In this document: positions 7,368 to 16,992 of the stretch, in pieces
Position numbering within the stretch: the stretch's first letter is position 1
Layout: the number at the start of each line of letters is the position of its first letter
From: Microcoleus sp036705565
GTDB taxonomy: Bacteria > Cyanobacteriota > Cyanobacteriia > Cyanobacteriales > Microcoleaceae
NCBI GenBank assembly: GCA_036705565.1
Contig: JAUBUY010000006.1
Strand: one strand, 5' to 3'
DNA: 64,000 nt
Notes under the pieces: model-generated
Database searches by the model: none
What the model saw: only the letters and a program-made list of their open reading frames with translations
What the model was told of the DNA's origin: nothing
Made by a program: the position numbers and the translations under genes

Positions 7368-7438
7368 AATTATGTAGATGAGAATTAGCAAAATATAATT
7401 ATGTAGGGGGCGCAGCCCGCAACTTACCCCTGTCAATT

Positions 7439-10400
7439 TCACCGCTTCCCCTTATTTAACGCCTGTTTCCCAAACCCAAGACACAGCAGTCGATCGCCCT
7501 CAGCAACATTCGGGTCATTCTGCAAATAATCTCCTAACCACTCGCAACTGCGAGCAATAATATTATTCAGTTCCAAATTCTCCACAGGCAACAGAATTAC
7601 ATTCCTATCCCTACTAGCAAAACCCAGAGTTTTGCTATCAGAACTAAAAGTAACACTCAACACGCGATCGCTCGATTCCAAAGTCTTCGATAGCAGCGCC
7701 TTCTTGCCGTCAAAATCCCACAGCTTAACAGTATTTCCCCCACTCGCCGCCGCAATCAACTTGCCGTTGGGACTAAAACTCACGCTTTCTACAGTATCGC
7801 TGTGGTCGAGTTTTTCAGTTAAATTCGCCACCTTTCCATCAAACCCCCACAAGTAAACTTTTTTGTCAGCGCAAGCAGCAGCAATAGTCTTGCCGTCTGG
7901 ACTAAAACTAACATTTTTAACGCTGTCTTGGTGGTCGAGAGTTTTCAGGATTTTCGCCGACGAACCGTTAAATTCCCATAGGTAAACTCTCTTTTCTCCG
8001 GTAATTTCAAAAGCCTTTTTCTTCCCGCTTGGCTTGTCCTCAGCAGCGGTAGCAGTAGCAATAGTTTTGCCGTCGGGACTGAAGCTAACGCTAATTACTG
8101 GATTGCTGTGATCGAGTTTTGCCAACAAAGTTGCTTTAGCACCGTTCCAGCGCCAGAGGTACAATTTGCGATCGGCACTTGCGGCAGCAATTATCTTTCC
8201 ATCTGGACTAAAACTCACGCTTCTAACAATGCCGCTGTGGCTGAGAGTATTTAACAGTTTGCCGTTTAAACTCCAGACTTTCACGGTTTTGTCATCGCTC
8301 GCGGAAGCAACAGTTTTATCATCAGGCGAAATGCTAACCCAGGTAACAGAATCCTTGTGACTTTCTAAGGTTTTGAATAAACTGCCGTCAGCACGCCAAA
8401 GTCTCACTGTTTTGTCCCCGCTAGCAGAAGCAATTGTTTTGCCGTCAGCGCTAAAACTGACTTTGTAAACCCAGTCTTCGTGTCCTGATAAAATCTTATT
8501 CAGCGGAGTGCTGTCTGGTTTCCAAATTTTCACTATTTTGTCCTTACTTGCGGAAGCAATAGTGCCGTCGCCGCTGAAACTTACAGCCCTCACGTCGTCT
8601 TGATGTCCTCGAAAAGTGTTGAGCAAAGTGCCGCTGCGACTCCAAACTTTCACCGTATCGTCTGCACTGCCGGTGACAATTTTTTCGCCGTCGCGACTGA
8701 AAGTCGCGCTGACAACTTCATCGTTGTGTCCTTTGAGAGTTCTGATTTCCTCACCGTTTCGGTTCCAAATTTTGGCTGTGGTGTCGGCACTTGCTGAGAC
8801 GAGTTCTCGACTGTTTGGACTGAACTTAATGCTGTAAACAATGTCAGAATGTTTGGTTAATGTTTTGGGATTAATTCTAAATTTCTGCGTTTTACTTTCT
8901 CGGTTCCAAAGTTTGACAGTTTTGTCAACACTTGCTGAGGCAATTGTTTGGCCGTCGGGACTGAAACTGACGCCGAGCACCCAGTCTTTGTGTCCGGTTA
9001 AGGTTTGCAGCAATTTTTTGTTCGCAAGGTTCCAGATTTTGACGGTGTTGTCGTGACTGGCGGAAGCTAGGGTTTTGCCGTCTGGACTGAAACTGACGCT
9101 GGTGACGATATCGCGGTGGCCGGATAAAATGCCAATCGCACTTTTGTCGTTATCTACTTGCCAAATTCTAATTGTGCGATCGGCACAACCAGTAGCGATC
9201 GTTTTCCCATCAGGACTAAAACTAACACTCGTCACGCTATCTGGGTGATTGAAAGTTTTTAATAACTTACCTTCTTTGCTCCACAATTTAACAGTTTGAT
9301 CTGCACTTGCTGAAGCAACTGAATTGCCGTCGGGACTAACACTTACATCCAAAACAAACTTGCTGTGCTGCTCGAAACGGTTGCGTTCTTGCACCCCGGA
9401 AACTGCTTGTCTTAGTCTTTCAGCAATTTGATTTTTAGTGTCCACAGGCAGCGCCGTACTTTTCAGAGAATCACGACCAATTTTGATACTATTTCCCAAC
9501 ACTCCTAATTGATTTTTTTCATTAGAAAGCACCAAAGCTTCCGACGCCGAATTTAGGGCATCAGTCCGACTGGTTTCTGCTTCTTGCCGTGCGCTTTCTG
9601 CTAATTTTGCTTGCTCGAAAGCCATCCCCGAAACTCCTCCGAGTACAAGCACTCCTAGAACCGCCGCCTGCAATTGCCATCTCCGAGTGTGGTAAAGTTG
9701 AGCTTCTGCTTGGTACTGTTTGTCTCTAGCTTCCGACAGCAAAGCATCTTGCTCTCTGTCTTTGCGAATTTGTTCAATTTCATCTCGGTTAATTTGGTTT
9801 TGCTTTCGCAGTTCCTCAAATTCTGCCTTTTTATCTAATTCTTGCTGCTGGCGAATGAAGCTAACTAAATAATCGTGAACGAGCTGATAAAGCTCAGCAG
9901 GCAGTTCCATCCATCGAAAGACTAAACCAGACTTTACTAACAATTCTAAGACTAAATCTAATTTGTCAGCTTCAGCAAATGTCGCTAAACTTGAAGCTAA
10001 TTCTGCGCGGGTTTTTAGGGGACGAATCTGTTCTTCATCTGTGAGCAAATACAAAACTCGGCGCGCCGCTACTTCATTCTCTGGGCCGCAATCTTTGATA
10101 ACTTCTTCGAGAAACCTTTCGACTAATTTTTGTTGCGGATTGTTGCCAAGTTCCTGATATTGAGTTAAAGTTCTAATGTTCTCTTGTTGTAGTTGAGCGC
10201 CGACAAGTTGTAGTTCGATCGGGCGAACTTCTCCTAATTCTCCAGCTAAATCATTGACTAATTCTTCGATCAGCTCCGGTTCTAAGTAAAACTGCGCTCG
10301 CTCAGTTAAAGTGCGAATTACCGCTCGCGCATCGATCGGCGAAAAATTTCCCAAATAAAACAGAATATTTTTGCTGAGAATGTCATCTAAAATATCATTG

Positions 10401-12625
10401 TTAACGAATCCTGTCTGGTTTTTTGGTCGAGTAAATTCCAGCACATAGTGCAGGTAATCTTCCCGCAAACACAGGACGACTTTTAAATATTTGATTTTCA
10501 AGCATTCCCGCAAAAAATCAAAAAATATTTGTCTTTCCGCTGGCTCTTTCCATACAAAAAAGAATTCTTCAAATTGGTCAAATATCAGAACAGTAACTAA
10601 ATGTTCTGAATTTCTTTGCAGCTCATTGATAATGTTTTCGTATTCGATCGCCTGTTGTTGTATGATAAATTCTACTGGCTGTGACTGCTCCCTTTGCTCC
10701 TCATTTTTCGCAGCCGAGCCACCGTGCAATCCCGAAATAAGATTTCCCTTGACTGCACCTGCTTCTACGGTCAAATCTACCGGAGCAGTTTCTGGTACTG
10801 CTTCGGAATTTTCCGAATCGAATATTTCAGCTTTTCCAGCAGATAACTGTCTGGTCAATTCCCGCGGCCAGTTGTTGTAAACTTGCAACACTACCGGCAA
10901 AACAGTCCGCATTTCTATTTTTTTTTGTTTGAGAGCTGGTACTAATCCTCCCGTGACTATTGAACTTTTGCCAACTCCAGACTGACCGTAAATTACTGTC
11001 AGTTTGTCGGGGGTATTGTTCATTCTATATATCAAGCGGTTGAGGTCTTCCTCTCTGCCGGAAGCTGTAATCTCGTCAGCAATAGTAGCAGCGCCGGCAA
11101 GAGTTTCGGCGACGGAATTAACCGCTTCTCTGTGCGGCTGCAACTTTCCGGCCCCAATAAAAGCTCGGAACCGATACGTGTGTTCCACCGCTCGATAATC
11201 TTGCTTAATTTGAAATGCTTCGAGATATTCTCCCCGCTGAAAATAGAGCGATCGCAGCATTTCTAAAACCCGCAAATACAGTTGCGGGTTGTAGCAAGGT
11301 TCGGTTTCCGAGCGAGCAAGTTCTAAATGCGCGATCGCCTCTTGCACCTCACCCAAATGACTCTGGGCCTCTGCTAAAATTAACAGATACAAGCCTAAAT
11401 GCTGCGACTTTACAGGGGTTCCCTGTCCCGTCGCTTCTAAATTTGAGTTGAGAACGTCTAGAGCCACTAAAGCCCATTCTTTCGCCCCTTGCCAGTTCTT
11501 TTGCTCTAAGGCTACTCTAGCCAAAAAGCCGTAATCTTGAGCCAAATTAACTGCTGAATTTTCCATATTTTCATGTAACCTCCGAGCTTTTATGGCTAAA
11601 TTCCAGAGTGCATCCCAATCTTCTAAATGCTGCAATACTTCCTCAAGTTGATTGATGAATATACTCACGGCATCCGGCCGCCCCACGCGTTCTAAAACAT
11701 CTATACATTCCTGAAAATAATTCTTAGCTTCCGTCCAGTAAGGACGGTTGCCGCTGCGGTGTTTTTCTGCTTGGAAGCGGTAGCAAAGACCGATGTGGAA
11801 TAGCAGAATTCCCTCTAACACCGGTGCAGGGTGAACGGTAAATAACAAATCGCTAAATTCTGTTTTTTGTCCAATAAATGCTACTTGATACTTCCAAAAA
11901 CTGAGACTTTTTTGATATAATTCAATAGCCGCAGAGATGCGGTGACAAGCATATTCGTGCCTACCGCGAATAAATTGCAAACTTGCTTCAATAGCTGGTT
12001 CTAATCTGATATTGCAAGTTTGCAAGTCTTGGCTAGCCGACTCTAGTTCACTCAAAGAATTGGCTCCGAGAATGGCAGAATTAGTTAAACGCCAATTGCC
12101 ACTTTCTAAAATGTTGGAAAAAATGCGATCGGCACTTTTGCCCAAAAAATCTACCAAGTCGTCCGGGCCCATCACAAATTCAACACTTGTCGTCCAAGTT
12201 TCGATATCTGTTACTAACCGAATCAGTTTTTTTAATATTTTGTCTGTCACCCACAGCACCACCGGGAAAGGAAAATTATTCCGAAATTCTTCCCTCACGT
12301 AGTTGGTAGAAGTCAGCAGGCGATCGATCGCACTTACCGATTCCAATCCAAACACCATTAAAGCTGCCGGATGGGTGCAGGAAAGTTTGGTTTCTATCGT
12401 CGTGTAAAGAGTTTTAACAGATGGCGGGAGGACAATTTCTCGAATCTCGATCCCAGACTCTGCCCGCAATTGCCTTACAATTTCCTCTCTCATAGCGCTG
12501 TAATTGCACCGTACCAAAATGAGCGAAAATTGCCCGTGAGACATTCTCAGAGTCCGGGAGAGAGTTTGCAGCGAACTTTGGTTTTGCTGTGCTGCGGTTT
12601 CTTGCTGGTAGTGCGAATTAATCAT
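7439..12625 (-). CDS. STAND-type NTPase with TPR-like region, membrane helix and 14 WD40 repeats
   Basis: The protein has about 1728 residues. From the N-terminus it has an unrecognised alpha/beta module (about 1-190), a helical TPR-like region (about 210-500), and a P-loop ATPase with Walker A YGQSGVGKSS near 545 and Walker B VLIFDQFEEFFF near 680. A charged coiled coil and one hydrophobic helix (AAVLGVLVLGGVSGMAF, near 990) follow. Then come 14 WD40 repeats, most with SFSPDGKTIASAS and a WD-like end (KLW/KIW), enough for two seven-blade propellers. Such proteins are nucleotide-dependent signalling switches; some bacterial relatives act in antiphage defence or programmed death. I chose ATG 12625 (MINSHYQ). 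The 63 upstream residues of the longest frame are only translated tandem repeat (HPLHPL). The frame is intact. Ligand and output are unknown. Confidence 0.9.
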   Translation of the reverse strand: MINSHYQQETAAQQNQSSLQTLSRTLRMSHGQFSLILVRCNYSAMREEIVRQLRAESGIEIREIVLPPSVKTLYTTIETKLSCTHPAALMVFGLESVSAIDRLLTSTNYVREEFRNNFPFPVVLWVTDKILKKLIRLVTDIETWTTSVEFVMGPDDLVDFLGKSADRIFSNILESGNWRLTNSAILGANSLSELESASQDLQTCNIRLEPAIEASLQFIRGRHEYACHRISAAIELYQKSLSFWKYQVAFIGQKTEFSDLLFTVHPAPVLEGILLFHIGLCYRFQAEKHRSGNRPYWTEAKNYFQECIDVLERVGRPDAVSIFINQLEEVLQHLEDWDALWNLAIKARRLHENMENSAVNLAQDYGFLARVALEQKNWQGAKEWALVALDVLNSNLEATGQGTPVKSQHLGLYLLILAEAQSHLGEVQEAIAHLELARSETEPCYNPQLYLRVLEMLRSLYFQRGEYLEAFQIKQDYRAVEHTYRFRAFIGAGKLQPHREAVNSVAETLAGAATIADEITASGREEDLNRLIYRMNNTPDKLTVIYGQSGVGKSSIVTGGLVPALKQKKIEMRTVLPVVLQVYNNWPRELTRQLSAGKAEIFDSENSEAVPETAPVDLTVEAGAVKGNLISGLHGGSAAKNEEQREQSQPVEFIIQQQAIEYENIINELQRNSEHLVTVLIFDQFEEFFFVWKEPAERQIFFDFLRECLKIKYLKVVLCLREDYLHYVLEFTRPKNQTGFVNNDILDDILSKNILFYLGNFSPIDARAVIRTLTERAQFYLEPELIEELVNDLAGELGEVRPIELQLVGAQLQQENIRTLTQYQELGNNPQQKLVERFLEEVIKDCGPENEVAARRVLYLLTDEEQIRPLKTRAELASSLATFAEADKLDLVLELLVKSGLVFRWMELPAELYQLVHDYLVSFIRQQQELDKKAEFEELRKQNQINRDEIEQIRKDREQDALLSEARDKQYQAEAQLYHTRRWQLQAAVLGVLVLGGVSGMAFEQAKLAESARQEAETSRTDALNSASEALVLSNEKNQLGVLGNSIKIGRDSLKSTALPVDTKNQIAERLRQAVSGVQERNRFEQHSKFVLDVSVSPDGNSVASASADQTVKLWSKEGKLLKTFNHPDSVTSVSFSPDGKTIATGCADRTIRIWQVDNDKSAIGILSGHRDIVTSVSFSPDGKTLASASHDNTVKIWNLANKKLLQTLTGHKDWVLGVSFSPDGQTIASASVDKTVKLWNRESKTQKFRINPKTLTKHSDIVYSIKFSPNSRELVSASADTTAKIWNRNGEEIRTLKGHNDEVVSATFSRDGEKIVTGSADDTVKVWSRSGTLLNTFRGHQDDVRAVSFSGDGTIASASKDKIVKIWKPDSTPLNKILSGHEDWVYKVSFSADGKTIASASGDKTVRLWRADGSLFKTLESHKDSVTWVSISPDDKTVASASDDKTVKVWSLNGKLLNTLSHSGIVRSVSFSPDGKIIAAASADRKLYLWRWNGAKATLLAKLDHSNPVISVSFSPDGKTIATATAAEDKPSGKKKAFEITGEKRVYLWEFNGSSAKILKTLDHQDSVKNVSFSPDGKTIAAACADKKVYLWGFDGKVANLTEKLDHSDTVESVSFSPNGKLIAAASGGNTVKLWDFDGKKALLSKTLESSDRVLSVTFSSDSKTLGFASRDRNVILLPVENLELNNIIARSCEWLGDYLQNDPNVAEGDRLLCLGFGKQALNKGKR

Positions 12626-13327
12626 AATTAATATTTGAAAAAAATTCTCAGGATAGGTGCTGTCAACTGCCGAAAAAAATAAGTTCGGCAACGGATTATT
12701 TAACGGATGTAACGGATGTAACGGATGGAAGTTCGGCAACGGATTATTTAACGGATGTAACGGATGTAACGGATGTAACGGATGGAAAGAATAGACCGCA
12801 GGGGGGAACTGCAATTAAGAACGTCCTCACCTTTTGGGCGGTTGCTCTAACTAAGTTTACTTTTACCCGTTTTTACGTTTGCCAATCACAGCGAACAATC
12901 ACATGATTAATTTTATTTCTGCCCTTTTTGGCGATTTCCCATCACTGGGAACTATCAATTAGTTAAGTTTATTTCAGCCTGCATACTTACAGCATATTCC
13001 ATGTATATGTGGTACACACAAGAAGAGAGACGCGAGTAAGGTGCGGATACACCCGTCAATCTGCAATCTTTATCAAATATTAAGCAGATCCGCACCCTAC
13101 GGACTAACTATCAATTAGTTAAGTTTTTTTCAGCCTGCATACTTATTATTTTAGCCGATCGCAATTAAAGCATACCCAAAAAAATACATACTCTGTTATT
13201 CGCATATTCCCAGCAAAATCAACCGGAGTTTACTGAAATCTTGATAATTGCTCAAATTCTACCCAGCAAATGAGTCTTTGTTTGCGGGAGTCCCAGCCAT
13301 CGCCAAAATCGCACAAATCCGATTCAG
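12626..13327. other. Gene-free stretch with tandem, direct and inverted repeats
   Basis: 12681-12786 holds two copies of a block AAGTTCGGCAACGG plus several nine-base units GGATGTAAC. A 40-base sequence beginning ACTATCAATTAGTTAAGTTT occurs at 12951-12990 and again at 13107-13146. Between them 13036-13100 is an inverted repeat (GTAAGGTGCGGAT and ATCCGCACCCTAC). No coding frame or RNA gene was recognised. Confidence 0.75.
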
Positions 13328-13687
13328 TTATTCGCATATCGCTGAAATCCGGCATTCCTTGCTTGACTGACCCCTTGCAGCACTGAGATAAACTATCGGC
13401 GGCGGCTCATCAAATACAGCTTGAAGATTTTTTGTCATAAATTTACTAATCTCCATATCTAAAGTAGCTGTAAAATCAGGTTCATCCCAATCCTCGCTTT
13501 CTTCAATGCTGATGGTTGTTGGTGGCCCAATATCAAAATCTAGCTCATCGCCAAAATCCGAAACTTTCTTAATGGGCTCTATTTTTTGAGCGGTATCAGT
13601 CGCTAAAGCTTGAGTTGTATTGGCTATTAGTACGATCGGCAGTGCTACTATGGCACTTATCGTTTGTCGCGCCGTGATTTTCCTCAT
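13328..13687 (-). CDS. Small secreted protein, unrecognised
   Basis: This 119-residue protein has a clear export signal: basic MRKITARQ, a hydrophobic stretch ISAIVALPIVLIANTT, and a likely cleavage after QALA. The mature part is acidic (DELDFDIGPP, EESEDWDEPDF) with no domain I can name and two cysteines at the C-terminus. The ATG at 13687 is preceded by AGGAGG at ideal spacing, the strongest ribosome binding site in this part of the window. The gene stands alone between repeat-rich regions. Export is well supported; function is unknown. Confidence 0.65.
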   Translation of the reverse strand: MRKITARQTISAIVALPIVLIANTTQALATDTAQKIEPIKKVSDFGDELDFDIGPPTTISIEESEDWDEPDFTATLDMEISKFMTKNLQAVFDEPPPIVYLSAARGQSSKECRISAICE

Positions 13688-13760
13688 GGTATCCTCCTGA
13701 TATAAACTAAACTTTGGTACTACTATACATTCAACATCTGCGGCTACTTTCCTTCGCTGT

Positions 13761-13920
13761 CAGTCGATTTTAGATTTTAGATTTTAGATTGACTCCACAG
13801 ATGAATCTGAGAGCTTGAACTAGGGTGTAAAATTTTAGCCTGGGGGCCCAGAAACGGTTTTTTTTTACGAAATACTTTGTTACACACCGTAAATTAGGTA
13901 AAAAACCCGGTTTCTTTGTA
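13761..13920. repeat. Repeat family A fragment and AAACCCGGTTTCT palindrome (family B)
   Basis: 13761-13815 carries CAGTCGATTTTAGATTTTAG and a shortened tail of family A. 13846-13920 carries CCCAGAAACGGTTTTTTTT and, 45 bases on, AAAAAACCCGGTTTCTTTG. This is an inverted pair seen again at 49601, 50157, 51451 and 55407. The open frame on the minus strand across it is an artefact. Confidence 0.75.
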
Positions 13921-14254
13921 GGAGTGCGTCCAGAACTGTAATTAATAGTGGCTTGTTTTTCCACAGGATATAACCTTATCTGTGACTTTTCGTGGCAAGT
14001 TTGCTTAACGGAGCATATCCGGTCAAGTGTTTGCTTTTCTATTTACTACGTGAAAACTCTTAAACAGTCAGGTTTTCCCGCTAAGTAATTCCCCGGTGTT
14101 TGCGAGTGTTTATCTCAGACTCAAAGCAAAGTGGGTGAGAAGTTCGATCGCACACCAGTTTTCGCACACCAGTTTTCGCACTCCCGCGCTGCCACCAGCA
14201 AGCTGATGTGACATACCACAGCCGCCGGATACCTGTCAATACTTATCAGGAAAT

Positions 14255-14699
14255 TGGGTTTAAAACCCGTCCTTCTAGGGCGGCTTTAATTTCTTAAATC
14301 CCTTCCTAAAAATCAGGAATTGCTGGTATTTGTAGTATACTAAAATAGTCAAGGTTAAACTCCTTTACCATCGTGAAACAGTTAAGACACACTTTTAGGT
14401 ATAAACCGGGGGACGCAGAGCGGCGAAAACTCTTAAAACAGCTAAAGGATCAACGCATCCTTAAACCAGTAACAACAAACAATTTCTTGATTTGTTAAGT
14501 AGGGTAGGGCATACCCAAACTCGCTTGCTTGTATCCTAGTACGCTTTTGGAGATAGACCCTCTGGGGTAACAGTGAATTAGACTCGTCAATTTGTACTAT
14601 TGTACGGTTGAAAGGTTTAAGGACTGCCGCAAGGACATGGTGCTTAAAGGTCAGTCGATGAATTAAGAATCCCCACGCCTTTAGGCTGGGGAGTGTCAA
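14255..14699 (+). mobile_element. Remnant of an IS200/IS605-type element
   Basis: The right end is recognisable at 14666-14699: a hairpin CCCCACGCCTTTAGGCTGGGG followed by AGTGTCAA, typical of cyanobacterial IS605-type right ends. A second hairpin-like motif, CCCGTCCTTCTAGGGCGG, lies near 14266-14283 on the presumed left side. A GTG-led frame near 14372 reads VKQLRHTFRYKPG and ends after about 42 residues, so any tnpB has lost nearly all its body. The left boundary is approximate. It could be maintained as a non-autonomous element. Confidence 0.55.
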
Positions 14700-14798
14700 A
14701 TCTTAACATTTCTAATTTTTTGCATAATTCTCGTTACCAGGAAGAGCCTGGTAACGCAGCTCGGCAAGCCACAGCCTCCAGCCAAGTCGAGAGGACTC

Positions 14799-15491
14799 CT
14801 ATTTCGTCAAGCCGTGTTCGAGGGCGAAGCGAACCAACTCAGTACGGCTGTTAGTACCCGTCTTGCTAAACAAACGGCTGACGTACTTTTCCACATTACG
14901 CACGCTAGTTTCCAAGCGGCGGGCAATTTCCTTATTCATCAAACCTTGAGCAACCAAATCCAAAACACTTTGTTCTCGCGGAGTCAAATCAATTTTAATC
15001 GGCGAAGGACTTTGGGCGATCGAACTCCGCCCACTCAGCAAAGACTCAATTCTCGCCATTTGGCTTGTCAAAGCAGCAATATCTGGACTTTCAGGATTTT
15101 CGCTTGTCTCCTTAGCAGCCGCGCGGCGGGCTAGCAAATTGGTTACTATTGCTACTAATTCGTCGGGATCGAAGGGCTTAGAAAGATAAGCATCGCAGCC
15201 TGCTTGATAGCCTTGAATACGATCGCTCGTCATCCCCTTAGCCGTCAAAAACACCACCGGCAAAGCCTTATAGCGAGGATCTTCCCGCACTTGCTTGAGA
15301 AATTGATAACCGTCCACCTGGGGCATCATAATGTCTGAAATCACCAAATCTGGATTAGTCTGCTGCAAGAGTTCCCACCCATCGCGAGCATTACTGGCAA
15401 CCTCAACCGCAAAATCGCTATCTTCCAAATAAGCTTGTACTGCTTCCCGCAAGCCCGGTTCATCATCTACCAATAATAATCGTGCTGACAT
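14799..15491 (-). CDS. rre1: NarL/LuxR-type response regulator, probable Rre1/Ycf29
   Basis: This 230-residue regulator has an N-terminal receiver (MSARLLLVDDEPGLREAVQA, phospho-acceptor D in LVISDIMMPQVDGYQF, lysine in YLSKPFDPDEL) and a C-terminal LuxR-type helix-turn-helix (LTPREQSVLDLVAQGLMNKE, then VEKYVSRLFSKTGT). The receiver closely resembles what I recall of cyanobacterial Rre1, the orthologue of algal chloroplast Ycf29, including DRIQGYQAGCDAYLSKPFDP. Rre1 is known to act with the kinase Hik2 on stress and photosynthesis genes. No kinase gene is immediately adjacent, which fits Rre1 being unlinked to hik2. The family is certain; the orthology is likely but unproven. Confidence 0.88.
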   Translation of the reverse strand: MSARLLLVDDEPGLREAVQAYLEDSDFAVEVASNARDGWELLQQTNPDLVISDIMMPQVDGYQFLKQVREDPRYKALPVVFLTAKGMTSDRIQGYQAGCDAYLSKPFDPDELVAIVTNLLARRAAAKETSENPESPDIAALTSQMARIESLLSGRSSIAQSPSPIKIDLTPREQSVLDLVAQGLMNKEIARRLETSVRNVEKYVSRLFSKTGTNSRTELVRFALEHGLTK

Positions 15492-15696
15492 AGTTGTTAC
15501 CCTTACGCTTTACCACTATTTTTTAATTTAGCCGCATTTAACTCTTATTGTCACTCCATCCCTCGAAGGAAGTTAAAAACTTGTTGTCCAACTCAAGAGT
15601 TTTGAGTTAGGTTTTGATCTAACGATTAAAAAGTTCTTAAATCTTTAATTCAAAACTCGAAACTCAAAACTCAAAATTATTGTTGAACCCTTCCAC

Positions 15697-16524
15697 TTAA
15701 ACTTTGGAACGATCGGTCAAAATTTCATAGCCAGTTTCTGTTACCAACACAGTATGCTCAAACTGAGCCGACATAGCATTGTCAACGGTTACAGCCGTCC
15801 ACTTGTCAGAAAGCGTCCGAGTGTACTTAGAACCGGCATTCAGAATTGGTTCGATCGCCAATGTCATGCCCGCTCGCAATTTCACATTCGGCATTTCCCG
15901 CGTGCGGAAATTGAAAACCGACGGTTCCTCGTGCAAATTTCGCCCGACACCGTGGCCCGTAAACTCCTCAACGATGTTAAAACCGTTGCTTTTGACATGA
16001 TCTTCGATCGCACCAGCCAGATCGAGCAAATAGGCTCCCGCCTTCACTTGTTCGATGCCTTTGTAGAGAGCTTCTTCTGCGACTCGGATTAATTTTGCCG
16101 ATTCGGGAGTCACTTCCACAACTGCGATCGTAATGCAAGAATCGCCGTGAAAACCTTGATAATATGCCCCCGTATCTACCTTAAGAACATCTCCGGCCCG
16201 AATTACCTTTTTGGGACTGGGGATGCCGTGAACAACTTCGTTATTAATGCTAGAGCAAATCGATCCGGGAAAACCGTGATAGCCTTTAAAACTCGGAGTT
16301 GCCCCCATAGCACGGATGCGTTTTTCGGCATAAGCATCCAAATCAGCAGTAGTCATTCCCGGTTTCACCATTTGGGAAATTTCTTTGAGTACCGTTGCAA
16401 CGATTTTCGCGGCCTGCCGCATAATTTCGATTTCGCGTTCCGACTTAATTTCAATGCCTCGACGCTGTTTTTTGACTTGGGGTGCTTGAGTTGGGCTAGA
16501 AAGCAGACTGCTAAAAATATTCAT
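15697..16524 (-). CDS. map: Methionine aminopeptidase, type I
   Basis: This 275-residue enzyme removes the initiator methionine from nascent proteins in the cytoplasm. All dinuclear metal ligands are visible: D in KVDTGAYYQGFHGDSC (two aspartates), H in GHGVGRNLHEEPSV, E in LAIEPILN, and E in FEHTVLVTETG. The substrate-pocket histidine is in FKGYHGFPGS. A short N-terminal extension (about 25 residues, ending KKQRRGIEIKS) precedes the fold, as in several cyanobacterial paralogues. Cyanobacteria often have two or three map genes, so essentiality of this one cannot be judged. It lies about 200 bases from the response regulator gene and is probably transcribed separately. Confidence 0.95.
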   Translation of the reverse strand: MNIFSSLLSSPTQAPQVKKQRRGIEIKSEREIEIMRQAAKIVATVLKEISQMVKPGMTTADLDAYAEKRIRAMGATPSFKGYHGFPGSICSSINNEVVHGIPSPKKVIRAGDVLKVDTGAYYQGFHGDSCITIAVVEVTPESAKLIRVAEEALYKGIEQVKAGAYLLDLAGAIEDHVKSNGFNIVEEFTGHGVGRNLHEEPSVFNFRTREMPNVKLRAGMTLAIEPILNAGSKYTRTLSDKWTAVTVDNAMSAQFEHTVLVTETGYEILTDRSKV

Positions 16525-16687
16525 GAATTGATTGGCGAGTAATTTTGTACTTTGACGGCAGGTTGAAGCAAAAAAACGGCAAATATCCAGTTTTTTGTGG
16601 AAAAACGGGTGTCTTGTTCCGAACTGTCGATCGCGTGTCCTTTAAGCTAGCTTAATATTTTTCTCACTAATCGGCACGGGATTGGGG

Positions 16688-16992
16688 GTCAATCGATTTT
16701 AGATTTTAGATTTTAGATTGAAGCATAGAGCCCACGAATAAATACGTTCGGCAAGTTTCATCGGATACAGGTTTTTTATTTCTGGACGGATGAATCACGT
16801 GGCGGGTATCCTGGATGCTTTGGGTCAACAAAGCGGTTTTAACCGCCGAGTCCGTTGGAAATCACCGAAGAACACTATTGTCAATCAGCCTTCAGGGACG
16901 GGCTCTCCTGCCCAACCCCTACTCCCCACAAGAAAATTTACTCTTTGTGGAACAGGCCGAAAAGCCTGTTATTGAGCATGGTGCAAGATGTG
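16688..16992. repeat. Repeat family A copy followed by palindromic element (family C)
   Basis: 16688-16828 has GTCAATCGATTTTAG with three GATTTTA units, AGCATAGAGCCC, and a second block AATCACGTGGCGGGTATCC shared with 3761-3900. 16895-16992 is a family C element with ACTCCCCACAAGAAAATTTA, AACAGGCCGAAAAGCCTGTT and the terminal ATGGTGCAAGATG. The last 24 bases of this element overlap the 3' end of the neighbouring histidine kinase gene. Confidence 0.75.

Noticed and set aside
12626..12814. The 63-residue N-terminal extension of the WD40 protein
   Set aside because: It is a translated GGATGTAAC-type tandem repeat upstream of the ATG chosen here; no start signal supports it.
14442..14699. 85-residue minus-strand frame
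   Set aside because: It lies antisense across the IS605-type remnant, with no ribosome binding site or recognisable sequence.
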